Shown piece by piece: positions 45,321 to 54,800 of a stretch of 64,000 bases of DNA (the stretch's first letter is position 1; the number at the start of each line of letters is the position of its first letter). The notes beneath the pieces were generated by a model, which searched no databases, had not been told where the DNA came from, and saw only the letters and a program-made list of their open reading frames with translations. This stretch comes from Arcobacter sp. GTDB lineage: Bacteria; Campylobacterota; Campylobacteria; Campylobacterales; Arcobacteraceae. Position numbers and translations under genes: made by a program. Location of the stretch: NCBI GenBank assembly GCA_002869535.1, contig PKUK01000002.1, positions 1 to 64,000 on the forward strand, read 5' to 3'.

Positions 45321-45428
45321 TTACTGAGCAATATATAAAAATGTTGTTGCAATTGCAATCATGTAGATTGTCAATGTTATCAAATAATCTTTTCTATTCT
45401 TTTTTACTGCTACTTTTATTCTTTCCAT
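45321..45428 (-). CDS. 35-residue single-helix membrane peptide downstream of hsp20
   Basis: ATG at 45426-45428 with AAAGGG upstream, stop at 45321. A basic head (MERIKVAVKKNRKDY) followed by a hydrophobic helix (LITLTIYMIAIATTFLYIA). It starts 34 bases after the hsp20 stop and precedes the 45188 terminator, so it should be co-transcribed with hsp20. The KDYLITLTIY segment resembles KDYIILITIY in the 30-residue peptide at 46016-46108. Plus-strand open frames here are shadows without ribosome sites. Confidence 0.6.
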   Translation of the reverse strand: MERIKVAVKKNRKDYLITLTIYMIAIATTFLYIAQ

Positions 45429-45462
45429 TTATTCCCTTTAATAAAGAAGGAATAAATCCTTC

Positions 45463-45876
45463 TTATTTAATCTCTACTATCTTTTTATGTTTTTCTTCAC
45501 TAAGTTTTGGAACAACTACTTCTAAAACTCCATTATCTCCACTTGCTTCAATATTCTCCACATCTGCATTTTCAGGAAGATTAAAACTTCTAGAGAATTT
45601 ACCAAATGATGTTTCTATTTTATAATAATCATCTTCCTTAATCTCTTCTTTTGTTTTTCTTTCCCCTGAGATTGTAAGAATATCTTTGTGTATATCAACT
45701 TTTATATCTTTTTTATCTACACCTGGCAAATCTACATCTATGTGATAAGCAAACTCTCCTTCCCTTGTATTAACTACAGGAACAAACCCACTTACTCCTT
45801 CATTTGAAGGGTACTCATATAAACTTTTTTCCAAGTTTCTAAATTGTTTAAAAGGGTCAAATCTTGTAACTAACAT
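45463..45876 (-). CDS. Hsp20/alpha-crystallin small heat shock protein
   Basis: 137 residues from the ATG at 45876 (AAGGAG 6 bases upstream, N-terminus LVTRFDPFKQFRNLE); the 15 further upstream codons are leader. The alpha-crystallin domain spans about 35-130, with VDLPGVDKKDIKVDIHKDILTISGER and FSRSFNLPENADVENIEAS; the C-terminal tail has the partial I-x-I-like VEIK. An ATP-independent holdase. Transcribed from 45931-45959 under CIRCE control. The 5' UTR has a CTTGATA/TATCAAG hairpin (45902-45922). Confidence 0.93.
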   Translation of the reverse strand: MLVTRFDPFKQFRNLEKSLYEYPSNEGVSGFVPVVNTREGEFAYHIDVDLPGVDKKDIKVDIHKDILTISGERKTKEEIKEDDYYKIETSFGKFSRSFNLPENADVENIEASGDNGVLEVVVPKLSEEKHKKIVEIK

Positions 45877-45930
45877 ATCAAACTCCTTAAAAATAATATT
45901 TCTTGATAACTTTTGTATCAAGTTAATGGA

Positions 45931-45959
45931 ATAATAACATAATATTTAGCACTTGTCAA
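45931..45959 (-). promoter_or_regulatory. hsp20 promoter
   Basis: On the minus strand TTGACA (45954-45959), 17-bp spacer, TATTAT (45931-45936). The -35 hexamer lies inside the first CIRCE element, so bound HrcA would exclude RNA polymerase. Confidence 0.8.
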
Positions 45960-45972
45960 TATCTAGTGCTAA
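45946..45972. promoter_or_regulatory. CIRCE element 1 (HrcA operator)
   Basis: TTAGCACTT (45946-45954), 9-base spacer, TAGTGCTAA (45964-45972). The consensus is TTAGCACTC-N9-GAGTGCTAA; each arm differs only at its innermost base. It covers the -35 box of hsp20. Confidence 0.88.
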
Positions 45973-45977
45973 TATTT

Positions 45978-46004
45978 TTAGCAGTTATATAAATAAAGTG
46001 CTAA
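45978..46004. promoter_or_regulatory. CIRCE element 2, degenerate
   Basis: TTAGCAGTT (45978-45986), 9-base spacer, AAGTGCTAA (45996-46004): 7/9 and 8/9 matches to the CIRCE arms with the same 9-9-9 geometry. Its centre is 32 bp, about three helical turns, from that of element 1. Confidence 0.65.
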
Positions 46005-46015
46005 AGATGCTTCTT

Positions 46016-46108
46016 CTAAGTAATTACTATATAACTTGCAAATATTGTAATAGTATATATTGTGATTAAGATAATATAATCTTTCTCTTTTGTATTAATA
46101 TTATTCAT
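46016..46108 (-). CDS. 30-residue membrane peptide upstream of hsp20
   Basis: ATG at 46106-46108 with AAAGGAG 6 bases upstream, TAG at 46016-46018. A short polar head (MNNINTKEKDY) then one hydrophobic helix (IILITIYTITIFASYIVIT). It aligns with the peptide at 45321-45428 over KDY-x-I-x-x-TIY-x-I-x-I. It ends 12 bases before CIRCE element 2 in the direction of transcription, so it belongs to a separate upstream transcript or reads through into hsp20. No plus-strand gene competes here. Confidence 0.55.
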   Translation of the reverse strand: MNNINTKEKDYIILITIYTITIFASYIVIT

Positions 46109-46144
46109 TTTTTCTCCTTTTAGTAGGAGAAAAAATCTCCTACT
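46109..46144 (-). promoter_or_regulatory. Leader with two mutually exclusive hairpins over the ribosome binding site
   Basis: Read on the minus strand: AGTAGGAGA, TTTTT, TCTCCTACT, AAA, AGGAGA, then the ATG. TCTCCT can pair with the first AGGAGA (9-bp stem 46122-46130/46136-46144, leaving the Shine-Dalgarno free) or with the second AGGAGA (the Shine-Dalgarno itself), but not both. This is the layout of a translational switch or RNA thermometer. Confidence 0.4.
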
Positions 46145-46224
46145 CTTTTATAAATTTATTTGTTTTTTTGAATCTCATATGGGACTTCAAATTTTTCCTT
46201 TTTTTGTTTGCTTTTTTTAGACAT

Positions 46225-46256
46225 AAAAAAAGGGAAGAGCTAAAAGCCCTTCCCTT
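46225..46256 (-). terminator. Intrinsic terminator of typA
   Basis: On the minus strand AAGGGAAGGGC, loop TTTTA, GCTCTTCCCTT, then a T-run: one mismatch in an 11-bp stem. It lies 24 bases after the typA stop. Confidence 0.85.
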
Positions 46257-46279
46257 CGTAAAATTTATTATTTTAAATT

Positions 46280-48094
46280 TTATTCGAATTTCGTCTTTTT
46301 AGCTGTTCTTTTTCTTACTGTTGGATCAAGTTCTCTTTTTCTAACTCTTACAGACTTAGGAGTAACTTCAACTAACTCATCTTCTTCAATCCACTCTAGT
46401 GCATTTTCTAAAGACATTTGTCTTGGTGGGATTAGCTTAATAGCTTCATCAGCACCTGAAGATCTAACATTTGATTGTTGTTTCCCTTTTGTAGGGTTAA
46501 CATCTAAATCATTTCCTTTAGCATGCTCACCAATAACCATACCGTTGTATACTTTATCTTGAGGCTTAATAAACATAACCCCTCTATCTTGTAGGTTGAA
46601 AATCGAGTAACCTAAAGCTTCTCCATTTTCCATAGAAGTTAAAGCACCATATTTTCTAGACTCAACAACTCCTGAATATGCTCTAAAATCTAAAAATGAG
46701 TGATTCATAACACCCTCACCTTTTGTTTCAGTTAAAAATTCAGTTCTAATACCAATCAAACCTCTTGCTGGAATTTCAAACTCTAATCTTGTAGAACCAG
46801 AACCCATTGGTACCATATTTGTCATATTTGCTTTTCTTTTTCCAAGTTTTTCAATAATTGCACCTGAAAATTCATCTGGAGTATCAATAACTAAATGCTC
46901 AAATGGCTCCATTTTAACGCCATCTTCAATTTTAGTAATAACTTCAGGTCTTCCAATACAGAACTCAAAACCTTCTCTTCTCATGTTCTCTGCTAAGATA
47001 CAAATTTGAAGTTCACCTCTTCCGTTAACTTTAAATTTACCCTCACCAATTTGCTCATAATTCATAGCAATATTAGTATTCATCTCTGCATTTAATCTCT
47101 CATCAATTTTATTTGAAGTTACATACTTACCTTCAGTTCCTGCTAATGGAGAATCATTTACTGCAAATGTTACAGACAGTGTTGGCTCTTCAATATGCAT
47201 AGGATCAAGAGGCATTGGATTTGCAGGGTCACAAAGTGAATCACCCACATCAATAGTTTCAAAACCTGCAACAGCAACGATGTCACCAGTTCCAGCTGTT
47301 TTGATATCAAATCTATCAACACCCTTAAATCCAATAAGTTTTGTAACTCTTCCTTTAATCTTTTCACCATCAGCTTTAACTAAAAGTACAGTCTCACCCA
47401 TAGAGATTGTTCCATTAAAGATTCTAGCAATACCGATTTTCCCAATAAAATTATCATAATCAAGAGTAAATACTTGAAGTTGTAAACCATTTGCATCATC
47501 ACCTTTTGGTTTTGGAACTTCTTTTAATATTGTTTGAAATAGTGGAGTTAAGTTTTCATTTGCATCTTCTAAAGCAAGTTTTGCATAACCATCTCTTGCT
47601 GCTGCATAAACTACTGGGAACTCTAATTGTTCTTCAGTTGCACCCATTTGATCAAACAGGTCAAATACTTCATCAACAACTCTATCTGGATCTCCACCTG
47701 GTTTATCAATTTTATTGATAACAACAATTGGTCTATGTCCTAGTTGTAAAGCTTTTTTCACAACAAACTTAGTTTGTGGCATAACACCCTCTTGTGCATC
47801 AACAAGTAATAAAACAGAATCAACCATTTTTAAAACCCTCTCAACTTCTCCACCAAAGTCAGCATGGCCCGGAGTGTCAATAATGTTGATTCTTACATCT
47901 TCATAATCTATTGCTGTATTTTTAGAAAGAATAGTAATCCCTCTTTCTTTTTCAATGGCATTACTATCCATAACTCTTTCATCAACTTGCGTATGCGCTG
48001 CGAAAGTTCCTGATTGCTTTAATAGCTCATCAACTAATGTTGTTTTACCGTGGTCAACGTGTGCGATAACGGCAATATTTCTGATGTCTCTCAT
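46280..48094 (-). CDS. typA: Ribosome-associated GTPase TypA/BipA
   Basis: 604 residues. GTPase motifs G1 [10 protein letters not shown] (10-19), G2 ERGITI, G3 [12 protein letters not shown]4 NKIDKP; then EF-G-like domains III and V and the BipA C-terminal domain ([37 protein letters not shown]). It acts in 50S assembly and stress and low-temperature growth. Single gene with its own terminator at 46225-46256. The 212-base gap to glsA contains no gene that I can see. Confidence 0.96.
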   Translation of the reverse strand: MRDIRNIAVIAHVDHGKTTLVDELLKQSGTFAAHTQVDERVMDSNAIEKERGITILSKNTAIDYEDVRINIIDTPGHADFGGEVERVLKMVDSVLLLVDAQEGVMPQTKFVVKKALQLGHRPIVVINKIDKPGGDPDRVVDEVFDLFDQMGATEEQLEFPVVYAAARDGYAKLALEDANENLTPLFQTILKEVPKPKGDDANGLQLQVFTLDYDNFIGKIGIARIFNGTISMGETVLLVKADGEKIKGRVTKLIGFKGVDRFDIKTAGTGDIVAVAGFETIDVGDSLCDPANPMPLDPMHIEEPTLSVTFAVNDSPLAGTEGKYVTSNKIDERLNAEMNTNIAMNYEQIGEGKFKVNGRGELQICILAENMRREGFEFCIGRPEVITKIEDGVKMEPFEHLVIDTPDEFSGAIIEKLGKRKANMTNMVPMGSGSTRLEFEIPARGLIGIRTEFLTETKGEGVMNHSFLDFRAYSGVVESRKYGALTSMENGEALGYSIFNLQDRGVMFIKPQDKVYNGMVIGEHAKGNDLDVNPTKGKQQSNVRSSGADEAIKLIPPRQMSLENALEWIEEDELVEVTPKSVRVRKRELDPTVRKRTAKKTKFE

Positions 48095-48306
48095 GTTTTC
48101 TCTTTATGATAATTTTTGTTTAACTTTCATTTTATTAAAAGCTATTTTATTAATTTTGCGGATTATACCCAATATTCTCTTAAAACTTAATGTAATCTAA
48201 AATTAATTTTTGTTTTAGTAAAAAATAAAAAATCCTTTTTTATTTAAAACAACTACTTTTTATACTCTATTCTTAGATATACTTATAAAAAAACAAAAGG
48301 GAGATA

Positions 48307-49224
48307 ATGGATTTTAATACTATTTTAAAAGAGATTCAAGATGAGATTCAAAAATATTTTACAAAAGGAAAACTTCCTAATTATATACCAATGCTAGCCC
48401 AAGCCGATGAAAATGATTTTGCCATGAGTTTAGTAACACTTGATGGAGAAGAGTACCATACAGGATGTAGTAATAAGAAATTTTCTATTCAAAGTATCTC
48501 TAAGGTATTTACTTTTACTTTAGCTTTAGAGCACTATAGCAAAGAGCTATATAAAAGAGTAGGACATGAACCATCAGGAAATCCATTTAACTCACTTGTA
48601 CAACTAGAATATGAGAGTGGAATTCCAAGAAACCCTTTTATTAATGCAGGGGCAATAGTCACAACAGATTGCTTATCCTCAATTTATGAGAATAATGTTT
48701 TTAGTAAAATTCTAGATTTTATTAAAAAAGTCTCAAATGACCAAGATATAACTTTTGATGAAGATATTTTTATATCTGAACTAGGGCATGGTTTTAAAAA
48801 CTTTGCACTTATCAATATGATGAAAAGTTATCATAATATAAAAAATCCTATAGACGATGTAATCCAAACATATTTTAAACAGTGCTCTATCATGATGAAC
48901 ACAAAGCAACTTGCCCACGCGATGTTATTTTTAGCAAATCACGGGAAAGACCCTTTTTCAAAAGAGCCAATCATAAGTGAGTCAAAAGCAAAAAGAATAA
49001 ACTCACTAATGCTAACTTGTGGACACTATGATGCAAGTGGTGATTTTGCATATAAGGTTGGACTTCCAGGTAAAAGTGGTGTAGGTGGCGGAATTGTAGC
49101 TGTTGTTCCAAAGAAAATGGCCATATGTGTTTACTCACCAAAACTAAATTTTCATGGAAACTCTTTAATTGGAACAAAAGCCTTAGAACTTTTCACTACA
49201 AAAACAGGTCTTTCAATTTTTTAA
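48307..49224 (+). CDS. glsA: Glutaminase
   Basis: 305 residues, serine-dependent beta-lactamase-like glutaminase that releases ammonia from glutamine. The catalytic S-x-x-K is S63-I-S-K66 (IQSISKVF); GNPFNSLVQLE, NPFINAGAIV and LPGKSGVGGGIVAVVP are family signatures. AAAGGGAGAT precedes the start. Its last 12 bases overlap the end of the convergent histidine kinase gene. Confidence 0.95.
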   Translation: MDFNTILKEIQDEIQKYFTKGKLPNYIPMLAQADENDFAMSLVTLDGEEYHTGCSNKKFSIQSISKVFTFTLALEHYSKELYKRVGHEPSGNPFNSLVQLEYESGIPRNPFINAGAIVTTDCLSSIYENNVFSKILDFIKKVSNDQDITFDEDIFISELGHGFKNFALINMMKSYHNIKNPIDDVIQTYFKQCSIMMNTKQLAHAMLFLANHGKDPFSKEPIISESKAKRINSLMLTCGHYDASGDFAYKVGLPGKSGVGGGIVAVVPKKMAICVYSPKLNFHGNSLIGTKALELFTTKTGLSIF

Positions 49225-51054
49225 GAATATAACTATTTTAAAACACAAGCCATCATTTTTATTTTGAGCTGTTATCTCTCCATTTAGTTTTTTAGAAACT
49301 ATCTCTTTAGCTAAATAGAGACCAATTCCCGTAGAAGAACTCTCAGAGAAGTCTTTTTCAAATATCTTTTCTAAGAAGTCTTCACTTACTCCACCTGCAT
49401 TATCTTCAAAAGCAACTTCAAGTTCTTTTTCTATTTTTCTTTGAGAAATTTCTATTTTATGATTTTTTATCTTTTGAACTTCAAAGGCTTTCAGTGAGTT
49501 TTCAAATAAAATCATCAAAACATTTAAAAAATAGTTTTTTTCTATTTTTATTTTTATCTTATCATTACAATCATAATTTATCTTAATATCTTTTTTTATA
49601 AACTCATTTTCAATAAGTTTTATAACATATTTTATCTCTTCACAAAACTCAACTTCTTCAATATTCTTTTCTTCTTTATAGAAATGTAACTGCCCAAGAG
49701 CTGTCTCTTTAAGATAACTTGTAGTTTGTTTTATATTTTTAAGATTATCCATGATAATCATATTTAAATTAGAGTCATTGAATTCATATGCTGTTTCTAT
49801 GTGATTAATACTATTGTATATACTATTAACAGGGCTTTTCCATTGATGTGAAATATTTACCATTGTTTGACCTATTAAAGAAAGTTTCGAATAGTCGTTT
49901 AAAAGTTCTACATTTTTTTCATGCTCTTTACTTAATCTATATGCTGAATGTATCAAAGCAAATCCTAAAAATAAATCTTGCCCGATAGTTCCAATTGCAA
50001 AGAAGTAATAAAAAAAGTTTTCCAATCTTAATACTCCAAAAAATACTAAAATATATATAACAACAAAAATAAAAAAAATCCCATTTGAGAAAAAATAAAA
50101 TAAAGAACCTTCTTTTTTAATTAGTAATAGCCTAATAGAAAATATTAAAAGAATTAACATTAATAAAAAACTAAATAGACCATTAAATCTACTTAGTAAT
50201 AAAATATCATTATATAATGGATAAAAAAGTTGTAAAAATCCTATAAATAAGAGTAAAAAGACTAATACCTTTATAATAAATTTTGTAACTTTATATTCAT
50301 CTTTTTTAATCTTAAAAAAATACAAAGGGAATAAACCCAATAAAGCCATTGATACTTCTGAAATAGAAAACCCAAATATAGTATTTAAATAAACGGGGAT
50401 ACCAAACTGATAAAAAAAGCCTGATATGGTAAATTGATAGATAATACTACATATTGTAAAAAAAGAATAAATTAAATAACATTTGTTTTTTAGAAGAAAA
50501 AAAAGAAATAATGAAATAATAGCTGTGACACTAAAAAACCCAAAACAATAAAAATATACCATTGATTGTTCATAATAATAAGAATTAAATTCTTTAATGT
50601 TTTTTGCATTCCATTTAATATCCATAGGACTATAAGTTTTTTGTTTTATAAATACTTGCACTTTTTCATTTGCATGAAGAGATAAGTCAAAATAAGAAAC
50701 TCTAAAGTTATTATCTCTTATGTCATACTCTCTAAAATCTCCTAGTTTATAAGTTTTTACTATTTTATTGTTTTTAAAAATATATACATCTATTAAATCG
50801 ATTCCTGATCTTTTATTATATATTCTTCTTTTTATCATTTTTTCTGAATTATTAAAAAAAGTTAGTTTTACCCATACTACATTTTTAGTAACACCCAAAT
50901 TATCTTTAGATAGGGGATAAAAAGACTCTTTATTTTTCAAAACCTCTTTTATATCTAAAGAATTATTTTTATCGATGAAATATTTTTCATCAATAAGTAT
51001 TCCCTTAGCAGAAAGTGAAGAGATAAATATAAGAATTACTATAAAAAATTTCAC
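49213..51054 (-). CDS. Sensor histidine kinase with 7TMR-DISM-type sensor
   Basis: 613 residues. Signal peptide (1-16), periplasmic beta domain (about 20-170) with WVKLTFFNNSE and SYFDLSLHANEKVQVFIKQ like 7TMR-DISMED2, seven helices (about 180-375), then kinase core: H403 in NISHQWKSPVNSI, N-box NVLMILFENSLKA, G1 DNAGGV, G2 GIGLYLAKEIV. The DISM class is thought to sense carbohydrate or small ligands outside the cell. Its gene follows the response regulator gene by one base. Output probably controls the divergent TPS genes. Confidence 0.88.
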   Translation of the reverse strand: MKFFIVILIFISSLSAKGILIDEKYFIDKNNSLDIKEVLKNKESFYPLSKDNLGVTKNVVWVKLTFFNNSEKMIKRRIYNKRSGIDLIDVYIFKNNKIVKTYKLGDFREYDIRDNNFRVSYFDLSLHANEKVQVFIKQKTYSPMDIKWNAKNIKEFNSYYYEQSMVYFYCFGFFSVTAIISLFLFFLLKNKCYLIYSFFTICSIIYQFTISGFFYQFGIPVYLNTIFGFSISEVSMALLGLFPLYFFKIKKDEYKVTKFIIKVLVFLLLFIGFLQLFYPLYNDILLLSRFNGLFSFLLMLILLIFSIRLLLIKKEGSLFYFFSNGIFFIFVVIYILVFFGVLRLENFFYYFFAIGTIGQDLFLGFALIHSAYRLSKEHEKNVELLNDYSKLSLIGQTMVNISHQWKSPVNSIYNSINHIETAYEFNDSNLNMIIMDNLKNIKQTTSYLKETALGQLHFYKEEKNIEEVEFCEEIKYVIKLIENEFIKKDIKINYDCNDKIKIKIEKNYFLNVLMILFENSLKAFEVQKIKNHKIEISQRKIEKELEVAFEDNAGGVSEDFLEKIFEKDFSESSSTGIGLYLAKEIVSKKLNGEITAQNKNDGLCFKIVIFLKN

Positions 51055-51055
51055 C

Positions 51056-51730
51056 TTATTTTTTTACCATATAACCAATATCTTTTATATTTTTTATAAT
51101 CTTTATTGGTAATTTTTTATTTATCTTGTAGATTAAAGATATTAATGATTTTTGATTTTGAGAATCTAAAATATCCAATAATTCATCATAGGTAACAACT
51201 TGATTTACTCTTTTAAAAAGATACTCTATTATTTTTATTTCATAAGAAGTAAGTTTGTATTCTCTTCCTTCATCAAAAATTATTCTTTTTCTTCTATCAT
51301 AATAACAAGTTTGCGAGATCTGATATTTTAATAAACTTTTTTTTTCAATGTTATTTACAAATCTATTTAAAACATTTTTTAAAGTATCTAACTCATAAGG
51401 TTTTACAATATAATCTAATAAATTTAAAGAAATAGCACTTTTCAGTTTAACTTTATCATCATATGAACTCATTATAAATGCAGATATTTCATCATCATTC
51501 TCTCTTATTTTCGATAAAAATTCATATCCATTCATAATTGGCATATCATAATCTACTATTAATAAATGACATTCATTTGTAAAATAAGTTTCTAAGGCTT
51601 CTTTTCCATTATTTGATATAAATACATTTTTAAAATAGTATTGCAATATTTTTTTTAGACTTTCACAAGCTTTTATATCATCATCAACATATAAAACATT
51701 TAGTTCTTTTAAAATACTTAAGTTATTCAT
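51056..51730 (-). CDS. Response regulator, receiver plus OmpR-like winged helix
   Basis: 224 residues. Receiver domain with acidic pocket DDD (16-18), phospho-acceptor D60 in LLIVDYDMPIMNG and Lys in YIVKPYE. The C-terminal domain YKLTSYEIKIIEYLFKRVNQVVTYDELL is an OmpR-type winged helix, shorter than usual at the end. First gene of a two-gene operon with the kinase; divergent from tpsA with 122 bases between, where an 11-bp-phased direct repeat lies. Confidence 0.88.
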   Translation of the reverse strand: MNNLSILKELNVLYVDDDIKACESLKKILQYYFKNVFISNNGKEALETYFTNECHLLIVDYDMPIMNGYEFLSKIRENDDEISAFIMSSYDDKVKLKSAISLNLLDYIVKPYELDTLKNVLNRFVNNIEKKSLLKYQISQTCYYDRRKRIIFDEGREYKLTSYEIKIIEYLFKRVNQVVTYDELLDILDSQNQKSLISLIYKINKKLPIKIIKNIKDIGYMVKK

Positions 51731-51792
51731 CTAAGAATTTTACCATCTTGAAACTAATTTTAACTCAACAAAAAAATTTAATACTATATTTA

Positions 51793-51813
51793 TTGATTTT
51801 GTGTTGATTTTGT
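51793..51813 (+). promoter_or_regulatory. Tandem 11-bp-phased repeat, candidate response-regulator box
   Basis: TTGATTTTGT at 51793-51802 and again at 51804-51813, start to start 11 bp, i.e. one helical turn. OmpR/PhoB-class regulators bind head-to-tail on direct repeats of this phasing. It is 40 bases before the exoprotein start and 63 from the regulator start. Confidence 0.5.
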
Positions 51814-51852
51814 CATGATAAAGTGTTAAAAAGATTTTATTAAGGAAAATAT

Positions 51853-54800
51853 ATGAAAAGATTAATAGACTTTAGCTCAAGATTTAAAATCCTAAAAGGT
51901 GGAAAGATAAGCATGGTAGTATCAGCTCTTTTAACTGGAGTTACTATCTCTTATGCTGCACCTAGCGGAGGAGTAGTTACAAGTGGAACTGCAAATATCT
52001 CTCAAAATGGAAATACCACAAACATAAACCAATCTACCCATAAAGCAACTATTAATTGGAATAAATTTAACATAGCTTCAAATGAAACAGTAAACTTCAA
52101 TCAACCAAATGCAAGTTCTATTACACTAAATAGAGTAATAGGAAATGAAAGATCTGTTATCAATGGAGCACTTAATGCCAATGGTCAAGTTTGGATATTA
52201 AACTCAAATGGTGTTTTATTTGGTAAAAATGCTAGTATTAATACTGCTGGGCTATTAGCAACTACAGCTAAACTTTCTGACAATGATTTTAATATAGGAA
52301 ACTATAACTTTAAAAACTCTTCTTCAAACTCAGTTATAAACTTAGGAACAATAAATATCTCAAATGAAGCATATGCAATATTAGCTGGAAAAGAAGTAAC
52401 AAATGAAGGAAGTATAAAAGCTGTAAAAGGAAAGATACATTTAGTTGGAGCAGATGAATACTCTATAAACCTAAATGGTAATTCTTTATTAAACCTAACA
52501 GTAAAAAAAGGTATCTTAGATTCTATTGTAAAAAACAGTGGTTCAATAAAAGCAGATGGTGGAGAGATTTATCTTACAACTAATGCTGTTAATGAATTAT
52601 TAAAAGGGGTTGTGAATAATACAGGAGTTATTGAAGCTAACTCAATGGATGGATTAACTGGTAAGGTTGAACTTTTTGCTCATGGAGGTGAAGCTCAAGT
52701 TGGTGGTACGATTAGTGCTACTGATGGGTTTGTGGAAACTTCGGGGAAAGATTTTACTTTTGATGGTGCAAATATTATTACAAGTAATTGGCTTATTGAC
52801 CCTGTTAATATAACTATTGATGCTGCCCTTGCAACAGCAATACAAAATGCTTTAGATACAGCAGATGTAACTATAACTACTGATGGAAGTAATACTCCTG
52901 ATACAAATTCTGGTGAAAGTGTAGGCGATGGAAATATTAATGTAAATGCTAATATTACAACAAATGCATTGGCTTCAGATAAAACATTAAGCTTATTAGC
53001 ACATAACAATATTGTTTTTGCTGATGGTGTTTCTATAGATGCAAGTCAAAATTCAAATGCAAATAAATTAAATGTGATTTTAACAGCAGATAAAGATAAT
53101 AATGGTACAGGGCAAGTTATATTAACTGGGGCAACGGGGAATACTATTATTACAAATAATGGAGACTTGACAATTAACAATCAAGTTGATAGTAATGTGG
53201 AGGGAGAGACACCATTTACGATAAATGCAGGAACAGGAAAAGTAACATTATATGATGATTTAGGACAGAATAAAAAATTAAAATCATTAACAGTTTCTGC
53301 TGCATCTTTAGATTTAGGAACAAAACTACATTATATTAATACTCTAAATGAACAAGTTTATAATGCAGTGGTAAACTCTCTTGCAACAGCGCAATTTGCA
53401 AATGCAGGTTTTGAAAATGGTGATACATCAGGTTGGACAGTTGATACAACAAATACAATATATTTAAATGGTGGAAGTACAATAGCCGGATATGGTACAC
53501 CAAACGATGATACTTTACCAACAACTGTAGCAACAAAGACAAGTAATAGTGGTGCATATGATGATTATACATCAACAGGAACATATACTTCACAAATCTC
53601 TACAGATACGGATACAGATGGAGGAAGTTCTTCTTTACAGTTAACATATTCTGGGGGACAAGTAAGTGAAGGTTATGGTGTTGTTCACGGCCCATCTGTA
53701 GTAAGTGATAATACAGTATCTTTACAAGAAGGAGATGGAGTATCATTTAAATGGAAAGCTGCTGGAGGAAGTGATGCATATGATGTATTTGGATATATTT
53801 TAAATGTAGATACTGGGGAAACACAAGCAATATTAAATCAAACAGGTGCAAATGCAAGTGCATCTACCTCTTGGGATAGTGCTTCTGTTACAGCTACAAA
53901 AGCTGGGAACTATAAATTTATTTTTATTGCTGGTTCTTGGGATGCAAGTGGAGGTAGAGCATTAGGAGCAAACCTTTATATTGACAATATTGCAACGTAT
54001 AGTAATAAAACTTTTTCTGGCTCTGCAGTTACTTTTAATAGTCCTTTAAATGCAAATCAAAGTGAAGTACAAATAAAAGCAGATAAAGTTAGTCTTAATG
54101 CTAATGTAACAGGAACTAATATTTTAAAAATAAATCAAAGAACTGCTGGAAATGGCATTGAAATTGGTGGAGCTACAAATTCTGATACATCTGTACTAGA
54201 TATAACAACTGATGATATGGCAAAAATTGGTAATTTTTCAAAAGTTGTTTTCGGAGATGATACAACAGGAAAGATTACTACAAAAGGTGACATTACAGCT
54301 GGTTATGATTTAACTTTAATTGGGAAAACAGCTGGTGTTGAAATAGCAAATGAGCTAAATATTGGAACAAAGACTTTAACAATTGAAAGTAATAGTGATG
54401 TAACAGATACTGGTACAGGACATATCATAGCAAAAAACCTAAATCTTAAAGGAACGGGAACTTTTATATTAGATAATGATAATAATGATGTAGATGTATT
54501 AGCAGCAGGAACAAAAGATTCACCAATTGGCAAACTTATTTACAAAGATGCAGATGATGTAACAATTGGGAAAGTTGATAATTCAAAAGGGTTAAATGCT
54601 AAAGATACTATTGAAGTTACAACTTTAACAAATAATATTAATGTTTCACAAGATATTATTACAGATAATCAAAATACAGATGCAATTAAATTAAATGCAA
54701 ATGGAACAGTTTCTAAAGGTAGTTCATATGTTGGACCAAAAATCCAAACGACAGTAAAAGAAACTGATACTAGAGCAGATGAAATTAAAAAAGTAATTAC

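Noticed and set aside
45272-45625. 117-codon plus-strand open frame
   Set aside because: Antisense to the hsp20 3' half and to the 35-residue peptide, no ribosome site; a shadow.
47491-48200. Plus-strand open frames opposite typA
   Set aside because: Leu/His- or Ser-rich shadows of a conserved GTPase gene.
52654-53593. Several minus-strand open frames inside tpsA
   Set aside because: Shadows of a long biased coding region; no ribosome sites.
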